Positions 11,041 through 21,699 of a DNA stretch of 64,000 nucleotides are shown here, piece after piece. Position numbers and translations under genes: made by a program. The stretch spans positions 1-64,000 of the forward strand of contig NW_024882745.1 of the NCBI RefSeq assembly GCF_019059575.1, in the 5' to 3' direction. Origin of the DNA: Amphibalanus amphitrite (taxonomy: Eukaryota > Arthropoda > Thecostraca > Balanomorpha > Balanidae). The notes under the pieces are model-generated. The model made no database searches. It had not been told where the DNA came from and was given only the letters and a program-made list of their open reading frames with translations. Numbering within the stretch: position 1 is the stretch's first letter; each line of letters opens with the position of its first letter.

Positions 11041-12333
11041 CACTGAGGCTCATGGAGTTCAGAAGCGGCGGAACACCTTCAGTTTGGGGGGGGGGGGCAT
11101 TGCCGACTTTTGGTCCCATTCTTTCCATGCAACGCCCAAAGGGCTAATGTTAAAATGCCAAAATCAAAGGGGGGCACGGTGCCCCGGTGCCCTCCCCGTT
11201 CCGCCGCCTATGATGGAGGTCCCGCAGTACGATATGTCAGCCTCTGAGAAAGCCATGCAGAGCCCTGCCAAGCCGACATCTGAAAATCTTTTCCTCAGGC
11301 CTGTGCCTGCCTCGCCGCCCGGGCCGGGCGGCGAGGGTGGGGGCCCACCCCGGGGTGGCGGGGTGGGGCCCACCCCGACGTCTAGGGGTTTGACGCCTAG
11401 GTATTTATCAGGACCCCACACCGGTCCATGATCGATGGCTCCAAACTGACACTTGAGGCCCCTGCACCGGCTTTTGAGGGGCCCACCGACCTCTGATAGC
11501 CACCACGCAGGCCTCAAAAGACCATGTCGATTGTCGATATCTAAACCCCGAAGTCTTGGAAGGCCTGTGCTCTATGCAGATTCTTGAGGGCTTTACGTGG
11601 GCTTGTAAATATCCCAAACTGGCTCTAGCCTAGCTCGACCGCACCCCGCAGAGCAGGGCCCCAGGCTGTCCAGTTTTACGCCTCTGAGGGGTGTTTGAAT
11701 AAAAAGCTATAGCGCGCTGAAAGTGGGTTCGATAGCTCTCTAGCTCGTGCGATCAGCCATGGCGGGGGGGGGGGGGTGGCGTATCGGTCAAACCCGATCA
11801 TAATTTAAAGGTAGTGTGCCACCTTTGAAAGATTTCCCATTTTATTTTTCCTAGGATAAGAAGCTTCTGTTTTTACCTAATATCGCAAAAAATCAAAAAT
11901 GGGCCTGGAATAGTGCCTTTTTCGCCTAAAAGTTTATCGGTTTTTCGATATGTATAACAACTGTAGTGGGCTGACCTGCAAACAGGCGTCGGCAACAATC
12001 GCGAATGCGACAATAAGCAAAGGTCATTATAGAGTTACGACGTACGGGAATGAGTTATCAGCTGTCTAATCGTAGACAACACAATGTCGAGCCTTAAACT
12101 GTAAGCCTGTATTGGTATTGTTTCTTTGATTTGGCTGTCGAACATTATTTATGGTTTGAAATATGATTTTATGTAAAATAATTGATATGAAAAAGCCGTC
12201 TCTTAAATTATGACCCCATTTCACCACACGCAAGTGGCAGACATGACAATGATCAGCTGACGCATTTTTCTTGGCCAAAGTCAGAGCGCGCGGCCCGACG
12301 CACCACCACCGCACCACAAAGTATGAGCAGAAG

Positions 12334-12555
12334 CCGCGCCCAAAGCCAGGGCCCCGGTAACGTGAGGTAGCCGAGTCGGGGCAGCGTGCGCTGACCCAAG
12401 CCGGGGCCGCAGCTTTGGGCGCGGTCTACCGCATCCCCGCGGGCAGCCCCGGGCTATCACATGACACCGGGAGGACGCGCGGCCCCGGCTTGGGTCAGCG
12501 CACGCTGCCCCGACTCGGCTACCTCACGTTACCGGGGCCCTGGCTTTGGGCGCGG
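12334..12555. repeat. GC-rich perfect hairpin (copy B)
   Basis: Same inverted repeat as 10322-10543, identical by eye. Confidence 0.85.
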
Positions 12556-12629
12556 TCTACCGCACCACCTAACAGGCGTGTTCGAAACCGCAGGAGATGA
12601 TGATGAACGGGTTCATCGAAACTTGATTG

Positions 12630-12971
12630 CAGTGTCCCAGAATTATATTTTGGTTTGGGTGTCGGAGGGGTAAATTATTCATTTACCAGGGAGATGAGAG
12701 TGGAAAATTGCCGGTCAGGGAAAGCTAAAAACAGGTGGGAGTGGGAAGAATGAAGTGAAAACGGATTGATAGCATGGATCACCACACACATGTGGTAGAA
12801 TGTAGCTTGTATTACATGTATCGATATGATATTTACGACTATGCACGCAGATACTCCTCGTTTTTTGAAGTTGGGAGTGGAATATCGCTCTCGAAGATTT
12901 GAAATGAGAGTGGAAAATTGCCATCATTTGGATGTTGTTTCCCACCCAAATCGACAAATTTTAGGACACTG
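12630..12971. mobile_element. 342-bp hAT MITE with empty-site control
   Basis: The ends are CAGTGTCCCAGAATT and AATTTTAGGACACTG, flanked by identical CTTGATTG octamers at 12622-12629 and 12972-12979. The third TTAA element copy (near 30310) has a single CTTGATTG followed directly by GATGAGCAT, the uninterrupted target. This proves insertion and duplication length. A partly deleted duplicate sits at 10618-10963. Confidence 0.9.
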
Positions 12972-13220
12972 CTTGATTGGATGAGCATATCGGTAATAGC
13001 GATTTCAGTGTGTGCATTTATTGTTCATAGTGGTGTGAAATGTGGTTGGGGTACGACCGACAACCCGTCGGGGCGAATTTCGCACTGGGGTACTCAAAAT
13101 TTGAAGAATTTAAGACGTTTCCATGAGTTTTGAAGGTATGGATAAGTTCTAAAAATCCGGTTCTCCTTATCTGGGCCATTAACTCCGTACGGTCCAGGAA
13201 AGCTGGCACACTACCTTTAA

Positions 13221-14100
13221 GACGGCTAGAAAGACGAGAAAGGCAACGGATAGCTATAGGATGCTTCAGAATCGTAGAGGTCATTTTTCGATTAGGTCAT
13301 CGCTGAGATCATTGAAGATGAAATTATGATAAAATTATGATAAACACAAAGACAAGATTACGACGAAAATTTTTTTGTTTTTATATTTTTCACAAATAAT
13401 CGTATAACTCGTGAACCAAAGAGCTAGAGCTTTGCGGAGCAACTCATTCGATAGGTCTTTCAAAACGCTTTCGCTTTTAAGATTTGACCTCAATGCCTCA
13501 TGTCAATGGTTTGGCAACAGAGCAGAGGGTAAAACCGGCAAAACCATCTAAATAGTCGCATTATACCAAAACAGTTTTGCTAAGAATTTTTGCAAGGACT
13601 TTGGTGAGAAAAAAACTATGAGACTTTGTCATCATTCTCTTGTTAACATGCATCGAATGAGCTACCTATAATTTCACATAAAAATTTCAACTTCAAAATG
13701 TGACCGCAGATCAAGGTCATGCCTTTACTTGAGAAGTTCATGATGGTCATCAACCGATCCGTATGGATGATTAACACCTTCAAGACAATGTCATAACTCT
13801 ACCTCGTCTCCTATATCGAAAGTAATAGTCGAAAAACTGATGTTGAGCTTTTTTAAAAGCCTTTTGACCTAGCCCGACCCTTTGAGTGGCCGCTGGCCAT
13901 CAATTGCACGCTGTCCATCAAATATGGGCAGAATGGTTCAGGTTGTGTTTCTGTAAATATGCTGTTGTTTTTTACGTGCCTCTTCAGATCAAGAGAGATT
14001 TGTCCTTTTCCCCGATTTGGCTGGTAATGATGACAATGACCTGACCTTTCGTTGTTGGTAAGGGGCCCCATTTGGTTGAGGGGGCCCACTTTGCTGGGGG
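13221..14100. other. AT-rich right half of hAT-like element, no gene
   Basis: Unique-looking sequence between the nested TTAA element and the hAT right end. I see no transposase-like frame. The long minus frame 13853-14326 crosses the element boundary and inverted arm and so is not a gene. Confidence 0.5.
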
Positions 14101-14459
14101 GCCCATCGCGAACGTCTCTCACCCCCGTCGCCAGAGTTCTGGCTGCGCCACTGCACTGATCTCGTCTTTTCTCGCGAATCGCTTTTATTCCGGTGTTACA
14201 CACCAATCGCAACGGCTCCTTAGCATTAGAGACTGCAACGCCTGAAAGCGTTTGCAGATCTTCATCCATCGCAAATACGCTCATGTCTATGCTTGACCGA
14301 TCGGCTAAGATTTTGCATGTGTTCATTTGAAACTATGGCCCAAGTTTTTCACTAGATGTACTTAGCACTTTCCAAAAAGTGTTTTTCGCCCCACCCTAAA
14401 GTACATGCCTTGGTGATCTGTCCTGGAACGCTCCTATAACGGAATGATTATACACTTAC

Positions 14460-14598
14460 CACTGTTCGGTCTGGAATCAAGACCTAGAAGCAGTCGACTG
14501 GCAAACTCCTGGCAGAGCCGACGCGTCTCTTCAGTTACCTCCTTCTTCAGCGCCTCGTCTTCTTCGACGCCCCTTATCCGGGCCAGTTCCTCCCATAG
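14460..14598 (-). CDS. penultimate visible exon of the same gene
   Basis: Minus strand, 139 bases. The acceptor is a strong tract (CCTGTTCCCCTCTTTTCAG) and the donor is GTGGTAAGT. The frame open throughout (starting Leu-Trp-Glu-Glu-Leu) encodes 46 residues rich in Glu, Lys, Arg and Leu, suggesting an alpha-helix or coiled coil, and leaves one base to pair with exon 5182-5483. The ATG at the second base of the exon opens a different frame that stops within it, so coding must begin in an upstream exon ending in phase 0; none was found with confidence. The intron to the next exon is about 9 kb and transposon-filled. Product unknown. Confidence 0.7.
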
Positions 14599-15112
14599 CT
14601 GAAAAGAGGGGAACAGGAGGTTGGACTTGGCACCTGCTAACTATGATCCTGCCTGCAGCCCGTACATTCATAACTTTAAAAACACATACAACGATAAGAA
14701 AATCGCACTGTGATATTGAGAATACCACGCTTGAAGGCCAAAAAGTAAAAGAAGACATGCTAATACAGAACAACCATACTCTCGGTGATATATAAACACA
14801 ACTCATGAAGTTGCCTCGACCATTTTTCGCTTAACAGGAAATCCCAGGCAAAAATTGACTATTTCGGACATTACCGGATAAATGCAACCGTAACTCGAAA
14901 ACTGGAAAAGTTAGATTGACCGCACAACACATTCGACATGTCTTGCGAACCGGTTTCGAAAATAAAAATGCATGAAAAGTTGGTGGGACAAGTCTCCTGG
15001 TGCCGATATAACCCAATTTGGTGGTGAGAGTCTCCATTTTGGAATTTGGATGTTCTATTAATTTTGTCCCATTTAGATGGACTTGTTCGTTGAAAAATGC
15101 CTAAAACGTGGT

Positions 15113-16033
15113 TTAACCCTCGCCCGCACATGGGGGGGGGGGGGGGGTGGTTGCCACCCCCCAGGCAGTCTTTTTGCTCTGCACTCAACATTTTTATAGC
15201 TAGAAGGCTGATTTTTCGTATAGCTGCTCGTCTATCCTTTCTTGATGTCCACTGAAAATTTCAAGTTTCTGTGATTTTTGGTTTTGGAGATATGACTTTG
15301 TTTTCAGGTCATGTCATGACCCAAATGGCCAATTCTCAACATCTTGCGTTTGCCATGGGCCTTGTGAGCTTTTGACACCCTGATTTCGGCCTTTTTTGCC
15401 AGTCTTACCTCCCACCTATCATGGAACATGTTGTTCGACGATGTACAGGGGTCAAGGTCAGGGTCAAGGTCAACCTAGGTCATCTAAGATAATTGCGTTT
15501 TAGGCAAGCTGAATTTACTTTTTGTGAAGTTTTTTGACTGCATTTTTGGTAAAAGCTTCTCAGATCATGATTTCATGTGATATGGACCCAAAAACAATCG
15601 GTGCACACATCAGTATACACACAGACACACACAGACATACAAACACATATAATTGACCTTGACCTAACTTGACCTGAAATGACCTCAGCAGCAAAATTCT
15701 GGTTGGATAGTGTGACAAAGAGGTTCTAGCTGGCTTGGCACCAGAAAACAGCATCGTCATCGGTATCTGATAAGCAGCGCACTTGATATCCAACGGTGAC
15801 CCAAAACAGCAACATTTTTTAGTTTGACCTGACCTGGAACTTGGAAGGTCAATGACTGACCTGAGAAGGTAAAACTGGGTATCATTGGATTCGTCTCTTC
15901 CCAAAGAATCTTTTTGGTCTTTACTACTAAGCTCTATCTCCAACAGGAACGAAATGGCGCGGGGGGGGGTGGCAACCCCCCCCCCCCATGTGCGTTCTAG
16001 GATGGGAAAATGGCATGTGCGGGCAAGGGTTAA
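15113..16033. mobile_element. TTAACCCTCGCC-family element 1 (921 bp)
   Basis: TTAACCCTCGCCCGCACATG at the left and CATGTGCGGGCAAGGGTTAA at the right; TTAA at both edges. Just inside each end is a G-run/C-run hairpin enclosing GTGGTTGCCAC-like sequence. The interior holds several TGACCT/AGGTCA half-sites (near 15450, 15655-15690, 15826-15870). No transposase. 53002-53905 is a close relative. TTAA targeting suggests a piggyBac-type non-autonomous family (inference). Confidence 0.8.
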
Positions 16034-16284
16034 GCATTATTGTGATAGATTAAAAAATAAATTTACTAGACAGAAATGTGGCCTGGTAAATAGGGAAAGA
16101 CTGATTTGTGATGTCACAGATGACAATTTTGAGCAGAAGCTGAAGCCTGCAAACCTAAAATAGAAGCCAAATCCCTGATTGAACACCTCACTTAGCTGCG
16201 TTCCTGGATCATTTTCCCTAAATAGCAATACACTAATTTGAATTAACACCACATCTCAATCTCAATATCCACACTTTGACTTAC

Positions 16285-16390
16285 CTTCGCAGTTCAACTT
16301 GTTGCTCTTCGCAAAATCACCGTTTTACACTGCAGCAGTGAGAACCAACCGCAAACTGAAACACCAGAAAATGGCGGCAACCGGAAACCA
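16285..16390 (-). promoter_or_regulatory. putative promoter and 5'UTR exon with ETS and YY1 motifs
   Basis: On the minus strand, GCGAAG is followed by GTAAGT (donor 16284-16279). About 85 bases upstream are AAAATGGCGGC (16368-16378, YY1 consensus) and CCGGAAAC (16381-16388, ETS), a typical TATA-less animal promoter pair. Every minus-strand frame here stops before the donor, so this would be a non-coding leader. It could serve the gene with exons 14460-14598 and 5182-5483, with a missing coding exon between. The ATGGCGGC also opens a 21-codon plus-strand frame, so a bidirectional promoter is possible. Confidence 0.4.
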
Positions 16391-16497
16391 TGTGCAGCGT
16401 GCACGTGCTACCTATAGTGCAAATTTACAAATATAGGTGCAAAATCAACTTTCAAAGAGTAATTTCACTCCACCCCACCGCCATGCTGGTTTGCTTT

Positions 16498-16879
16498 TAC
16501 GCTTTATTTCAGACGTTCCTGACGCCCGGTATATTTTTATGTCTCAGATAGAAATTTTACTCTGAATATGTTCTAAAAATACTCTGCTTACCAATCATGG
16601 AGTAGAATTACACTAGACAATTGGTGTCAAATTACGCTTCGTTGAAAATAACTCTTAGTGGAGTATTTATGCACCCTATGAAACAGAGCGTACAATGTAT
16701 GAAAGAGTGAAAGTACACTTCTCTTTCCTATAATGGAATAGTAATGCACCCAGGTGTAATTTTGCACTCACTTTTTTAGGAAAAGAGTATAAGTACTCCT
16801 AAAACTGGTGTAAACCGGATAGAAATATCTTGCATGACGGGTGGTAAAAATGTAACCCAGGTGTACTATTTTTTCAGTG
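16498..16879. repeat. 382-bp tandem duplication, copy 1
   Basis: TACGCTTTATTTCAGACGTT starts both copies (16498, 16880) and each ends in TTTTTTCAGTGT. The two read as identical. The sequence is rich in GGTGTAA/TTACACC-type words, like the foldbacks at 3011 and 18424. Confidence 0.9.
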
Positions 16880-17261
16880 TACGCTTTATTTCAGACGTTC
16901 CTGACGCCCGGTATATTTTTATGTCTCAGATAGAAATTTTACTCTGAATATGTTCTAAAAATACTCTGCTTACCAATCATGGAGTAGAATTACACTAGAC
17001 AATTGGTGTCAAATTACGCTTCGTTGAAAATAACTCTTAGTGGAGTATTTATGCACCCTATGAAACAGAGCGTACAATGTATGAAAGAGTGAAAGTACAC
17101 TTCTCTTTCCTATAATGGAATAGTAATGCACCCAGGTGTAATTTTGCACTCACTTTTTTAGGAAAAGAGTATAAGTACTCCTAAAACTGGTGTAAACCGG
17201 ATAGAAATATCTTGCATGACGGGTGGTAAAAATGTAACCCAGGTGTACTATTTTTTCAGTG
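16880..17261. repeat. 382-bp tandem duplication, copy 2
   Basis: Second copy of 16498-16879. Identity over the full unit implies a recent duplication (or assembly artefact; see findings). Confidence 0.9.
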
Positions 17262-17319
17262 TGGGCACACTTCCGGCAACTGAAGTCAACGGCTTTCCTA
17301 ACGGTTTTCCTGCAAGGTC

Positions 17320-18310
17320 GAGCTATTTCATCTTCGTGGCGGACCGGCATGGCTAGAACACAAATGACGTCACACGACAATGCAGCTTGCTGATTGGCCG
17401 GGCATTGACTCAAACCACTGGACCTGAGCTGTGGTTCGCACCAGGGTTACAGAGTCAGAGTCAGAGTCGGGTGGAGTTGACAGTTGTGGCCGGAGTCAGA
17501 GTCGGAGTCGACGGCGACTTTGGAAGCCGGAGCTGGAGTCGGAGTCTGGGTCACCGAAAATCAATTGATACCGCAGCGTATCCGGACAAATCTTTGCATG
17601 GCATTTCTTCGTCGCGCAATTCTTTCGTCCGCAAAACTTCGTCCGCTCATTTCTTCGTCCGCGCATTTCTTCGTCTCCGCCTTTCTTCGTCTTGCATTTC
17701 TTCGTCTCGCATTTCTTCGTCCGAACATTTCTTCGTCTCTGCATTTCTTCGTCCGCGCATTTCTTTGTCTCGCATTTCTTCGTCTCGCATTTCTTCGTTT
17801 CGCATTTCTTCGTCTCGCATTTCTTCGTCTCGCATTTCTTCGCCTCGCATGTCTTCGTCTTGCATGTCTTCGTCTTGCATGTCTTCGTCTCGCATTTCTT
17901 CGTCTCGCATTTCTTCGTCTCGCATTTCTTCGTCTCCGTATTTTTTCGTCTCGCATTTCTTCGTCCGCACATTTCTTCGTCTCCGCATTTCTTCGTCTCC
18001 GCATTTCTTCGTCTCGCATTTTTTTCCGCAAATCTTCGTCCGCAAATTGACAGTGCAGCCTGCTGATTGGGCTATTGCCTATTTCATCTTCGTAGCGGAC
18101 CAGCCATGGCTAGCTCACACATGACGTCACTCGGGGCATTGATTCAAATCACTGAACCCACACCAGGGTTACGGAGTCAGAGTCGGAGTCCGTTGGAGTC
18201 GACAGTTCTTGCCGTAGTCGGAGTCGGTTGGAAACGACAGTTCTGGCCGTAGTCGGAGTCGGAGTAGATATTGGAAGCCGGAGCTGGATTCGGAGTCTGA
18301 TTCACCGAAA
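17320..18310. repeat. duplicated flanks around a 15-bp minisatellite
   Basis: The left flank 17320-17575 (CTATTTCATCTTCGT..., AGCTTGCTGATTGG, ACCAGGGTTACAGAGTC, then GGAGTC hexamers and TCACCGAAAATC) is repeated in the same order at 18080-18310. GGAGTC/CAGAGTC hexamer tracts occur in both. The minisatellite lies between, so this is a direct duplication with the array expanded in the middle. Confidence 0.75.
17590..18045. repeat. 15-bp minisatellite, CGTCTCGCATTTCTT
   Basis: About 28 units of 15 bp (variants CGTCCGCATTTCTT, CGTCTTGCATGTCTT). Because 15 is a multiple of three, all frames stay open and give long Ser/Phe/Arg or Lys/Glu/Arg-rich translations on both strands. No sign that they are expressed. 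Confidence 0.9.
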
Positions 18311-18367
18311 ATCTCTTGACTCTGCAGGTTGGTTCCTATAGGAACCAACACTGCAGAGTCAAGAGAT
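18311..18367. repeat. perfect hairpin, ~27-bp arms
   Basis: ATCTCTTGACTCTGCAG...GGTTCCTA is mirrored by TAGGAACC...CTGCAGAGTCAAGAGAT with almost no loop, sitting at the end of the GGAGTC repeat block. Confidence 0.85.
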
Positions 18368-18423
18368 GGTGATATACCACCAGTGACGTCAAAACAATTT
18401 CTGTAATAATTTAGTGTTTTTGA

Positions 18424-18745
18424 TACTATCATGTTGAGTTTTTGAACCCTATGGGTGTCATTTCACTCAGTTGAGCGTTTTCGTAATCCGTGACTCGCTT
18501 ATTAGGTGTAATTTGACCCTCAGTGGTGCCATAATATTCTGGTGTCATTTGAACCCAATGGGGCTCAAATGACACCGGAATATTATGACACTACCGAGGG
18601 TCAAATTACACTCAATAAGTCATTTGAACGGAATATTATGACACCACTGAGGATCAAATTACACCTAATAAGGGAGTCACGGATTGCGAAAACGCTCAAC
18701 TGTGTGAAATGACACCTATAGGATATAAAAACTCCTCATGATAGC
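18424..18745. mobile_element. foldback element with GGTGTAATTTGACC words
   Basis: The left arm (ATCATGTTGAGTTT..., AACGCTCAACTG inverse, TTATTAGGTGTAATTTGACC, TAATATTCTGGTGTCATTTG) is inverted in 18570-18745. A second internal partial copy of the right arm (about 18570-18610 and 18630-18670) extends it. Word content links it with 3011-3460 and 16498-17261. No coding. Confidence 0.75.
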
Positions 18746-19800
18746 GTTAAAAACGCTTAGATGTGTTATTTTACACTGACACCGTGCAGGATCTTTTGAC
18801 ACGACACCTAAAATGGGAGTCAAAATTTTGGGAGTCAAATGACCCTTGGGTATGTGATTTTGACCGAGATCAATTTACACTAAAAAACGGTGTATGGACA
18901 CTGTTTTTCAGAATCGGATTACACCATGGGTGTCAGTTGATTCCCAGATAGGGGATCGTGATTCCCGGGGGGAGTAATTATTTTTCTCCGTGCACGGAAC
19001 CCGGGCTCACAGGGATCTGCCCCTATACCGTTGAGCAGTGTCACGCCACGGTAACACATTCTCCGCCTACCGGATTCAGTGCGTATGTTGTTGCTTTCGT
19101 TTCGAGCGGAAGATAAAAAGGTTGCGTTGGGTGTAAATAAAATGGCTATCAAGGCATTTGCATTCAGCATGGTACCACGCTACTCGAATTGGTCGCAATT
19201 ATTAGTTCGAACGCAGGCCCTAGAGCAGCCTGGCGATTTCCAATGGCAGTCGCTCGCCCTCTACCGCGGTCTCCGCACCATCTATCACAGCCGGCCGATG
19301 GACGATCCCTCTCTCATCCATCATTCACCAGCGATGCCGCGCGGCTCGCGCCGACAACTTGTTGACGATAGCACCATTTCGGCTAGTGGACACCGATGGG
19401 ATGTGTCGCCCCTCGCCCCCCCCCCCCGACTGGTCAGCGACAGAGGGGAGGCGGTTGGTGTTGGAAATTTGTCGCCCCTGGGACGCGGCGGTCGGAGGGT
19501 GCCGAATGGTAAATACCGGCGGCGAAACGGCGAGCGGAGGATGGTTCAAAATGGATTTAGAATGTGTCACCATCATTGTAGAAATTGAACAGAAAAGTAA
19601 TGATAGCACCGCGACTTATGTAAAATGTTTTATATACACAATCGGCTAGAAATTCTTACTTCGGAATGTGGCGCTTAGCGCTAGATGTATTACATCAGAA
19701 AAGTCAAACATGCTTGAGCTTGGGTAGAACTTATCGGCCATTCGGTACTTACAAATGTGGACTATAACATAACCCTTAAATTATAAAATATCCTGCATTT
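18746..19800. other. no convincing gene
   Basis: 18746-18970 continues the ACACC/GTGTMATTT word repeats. 19079-19588 holds a 169-codon plus frame and overlapping minus frames with low-complexity Arg/Pro-rich translations, no recognised domain and no splice context. I do not call it. Confidence 0.5.
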
Positions 19801-19804
19801 TATA

Positions 19805-20025
<221 letters not shown>

Positions 20026-20737
20026 ATAAGGTCTACGATGGCCTTCCAAAACAGGCACCTCATGTCAAAGTACCAACAAAATACTCTAAGAGTTACGGTA
20101 TATAATAGAAATACAAGAACGGTATATAATAGAAATATTTGAGCTGCAAAATTAACACAGGCAATATTTACGCTCTAAAATAACAAGCTTTTCTTGCGAT
20201 TCTGCTGTGTGATTTGCTGGATAAAGAAGATTTTTCATGGCTCCGAGTGGAAGATAGGATACAGGGTGGACCAAAAAGGATGGAAACATTTTGAACTCGC
20301 ATAAAACATGCATTATTGCATGCATGTGACTGAAAATGGTACCAAACGACAGTACATTTCGTGGAAATTCATAACGGCATCACTCTCATCTGCTTTCTTT
20401 CGTTTTCAGTCTCTCACAGCAAATGTTCGAAGAGACCACCTTCGCGAGACAGGCACAGAGCGGCCGGTCTGCAGTGGCTGACGCGATAGCCCGACGACAC
20501 ATGTTCGCTGGTATGGCTCACACAGTCTTCGTGATCGCTCTCTTCAGGTCACAGAGACCTTCCTTGTAGACCTGGCCCTTGAGATGAGATGATAAAGAAG
20601 TCACTGCACAGCAGCAATTGGTCACCGAAATGGTGTGCCTTCAGCGGGAAATGAATTGTGGGTCCACTTTGGTTCGAGGAAGGGAGCGGCGACACCGTGA
20701 CCGTCAATCAACAGCGTATACCATGGCGGCGCTGAGG

Positions 20738-21643
20738 CAGGGGCTCCGCCACGGTTTTGGGATTGGGGGGGTCCGACCAAAAACACAAAACCTCGCTGGC
20801 GGATCCAAGGTGGGCATTTTGGGCTAATTCACCCCCACCCCTACCCCCACCCCCACCCCCACCCCACCCCCTGCAGCTCCCGAAATCGATGAAAAATTGC
20901 CGTTTTTTTCTAGAGTTCAAAGGAAACTTAACAATTCTATCGGGAGGATTTTGCTTTATGTACCGAAAAAAACAAGGTTCAGTTTGCAAGAGGAGTCGAA
21001 AACCGAGAAGCGGAGCTCAATGGCACCGACATGGCGGCCTCTCAAATCAACGTTCTTAAGGAAAGGAGGCCGCTGTTGCGCGCTCCAAGGGCGGTGTTAG
21101 CCATCAGACAGCGCATTAGGCTCTCAGACTAGTATGGTGCTCGAAAGACCGGCTTACCCCCCCACACACACATATACACTATCGGGTGATCTCACATGGG
21201 AAGAGGGTTCTCAGATCGATTTGAAGCTCTTTTGGGGCGGGTGTTGTGTCTAGGAGGTGTCCTGCAAGCTGGACCCCTCTCACGAAATTATTGCCAAATT
21301 CTAGCATGCTAAGTTAATCCTAGCAATCTTAAACGCATTCATAGTAATAACAAAATGGTAGAATAATGACACTCCCATAAATATAGGTCGGCGATTGTTG
21401 AGCAGAGCACTTCGTGTGTCACAACATCTTCGTGTTTCCCTACATTTCTAGATCTTAAATTCCTTAGCTTTGCGACCATCAACACATTCTAATTAAATTA
21501 TTCAACACATTCTGTGAATGATTTAGTCATTCTAACGCAAAACAAGGTTACAGGTATTCGGAATATTGGGGGGTACTGTACCCCCCATGGGAATTATTGA
21601 GGGGGTCCGGACCCCCGCGTACCCCCCTGTGGCGGAGCCCCTG
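20738..21643. mobile_element. 906-bp hAT-like element inside the mariner
   Basis: The ends are CAGGGGCTCCGCCAC and GTGGCGGAGCCCCTG, flanked by identical CGCTGAGG octamers (20730-20737, 21644-21651). C-rich and G-rich stretches lie just inside the ends (20825-20875, 21565-21630). No transposase. It cuts the mariner transposase remnant. Confidence 0.9.
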
Positions 21644-21699
21644 CGCTGAGGAAGTTCTGAGAGCGAGTCCAAACGAAGCATGGCAGCCTCATCATAGAC

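Larger units (their letters stand above)
9031..11044. repeat. tandem duplication, first copy (~2.0 kb)
   Basis: Begins GAGGCTCATGGAGTTCAGAA and is repeated from 11045 with near identity, including poly-G runs that differ only in length. Each unit contains a small CGGCGGAAC-bounded repeat, a GC-rich stretch, and a TTAA element. This copy lacks about 40 bases near 10960 that the second copy has, and the second copy continues naturally into the 3' end of the TTAA element. Confidence 0.9.
11045..13087. repeat. tandem duplication, second copy (~2.04 kb)
   Basis: Near-identical to 9031-11044. It retains the complete end of the TTAA element (to 13220), so the first unit looks like the derived, truncated copy of an unequal-exchange or break-repair event. 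Short frames inside occur in both copies simply because of the duplication. Confidence 0.9.
11805..13220. mobile_element. TTAA-flanked element, intact copy B (1.4 kb)
   Basis: The ends TTAAAGGTAGTGTGCCA and TGGCACACTACCTTTAA are inverted, with TTAA at each edge. A truncated copy starts at 9793 and a third, much interrupted copy spans 29290-38931. The interior has a 75-bp-arm GC hairpin and an inserted 342-bp hAT MITE. No transposase. The TTAA edges suggest piggyBac-type mobilisation (inference). Confidence 0.8.
7195..14153. mobile_element. 6.96-kb hAT-like non-autonomous element
   Basis: The ends are CAGTGGCGCAGCCAG and its inverse CTGGCTGCGCCACTG, flanked by identical 8-bp duplications (7187-7194, 14154-14161). 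The interior comprises a ~21-bp minisatellite, a 2-kb tandem duplication with nested TTAA elements and hAT MITEs, and about 0.9 kb of AT-rich sequence. No hAT transposase frame is visible, so mobility must have come from elsewhere. The size probably reflects later insertions and repeat growth. Confidence 0.85.
5802..14398. mobile_element. foldback DNA element, ~550-bp TIRs, split by a hAT
   Basis: The left arm 5802-6358 begins TAGGGTGGGGCGAAAAACAC. Its inverted copy is in two blocks: 6885-7194 and 14162-14398 (ending GCCCCACCCTA). Between the blocks sits the hAT-like element 7195-14153 with its duplicated target. Removing it restores a ~1.64-kb element: 557-bp arm, 526-bp centre, ~547-bp arm. 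TA at both edges hints at Tc1/mariner-type targeting. The arms hold many GGATCC-type words near 6110-6300. It lies wholly within the intron of the minus-strand host gene. Confidence 0.85.

Noticed and set aside
14531..14806. 91-codon minus frame overlapping the exon 14460-14598
   Set aside because: Runs out of intron into the exon in a frame that stops; the Leu-Trp-Glu-Glu-Leu frame fits the splice phase.
16033..16163. Plus-strand frame ending near 16163 as a terminal exon
   Set aside because: Protein-like for about 35 codons but overlaps the end of the TTAA element, and has no convincing acceptor or polyA signal.
17387..18124. 245-codon plus frame and overlapping minus Lys/Glu/Arg frames
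   Set aside because: All arise from the 15-bp minisatellite; every frame is open.
19079..19588. 169-codon plus frame
   Set aside because: Low-complexity basic/proline-rich second half, competing minus frame, no recognised domain.
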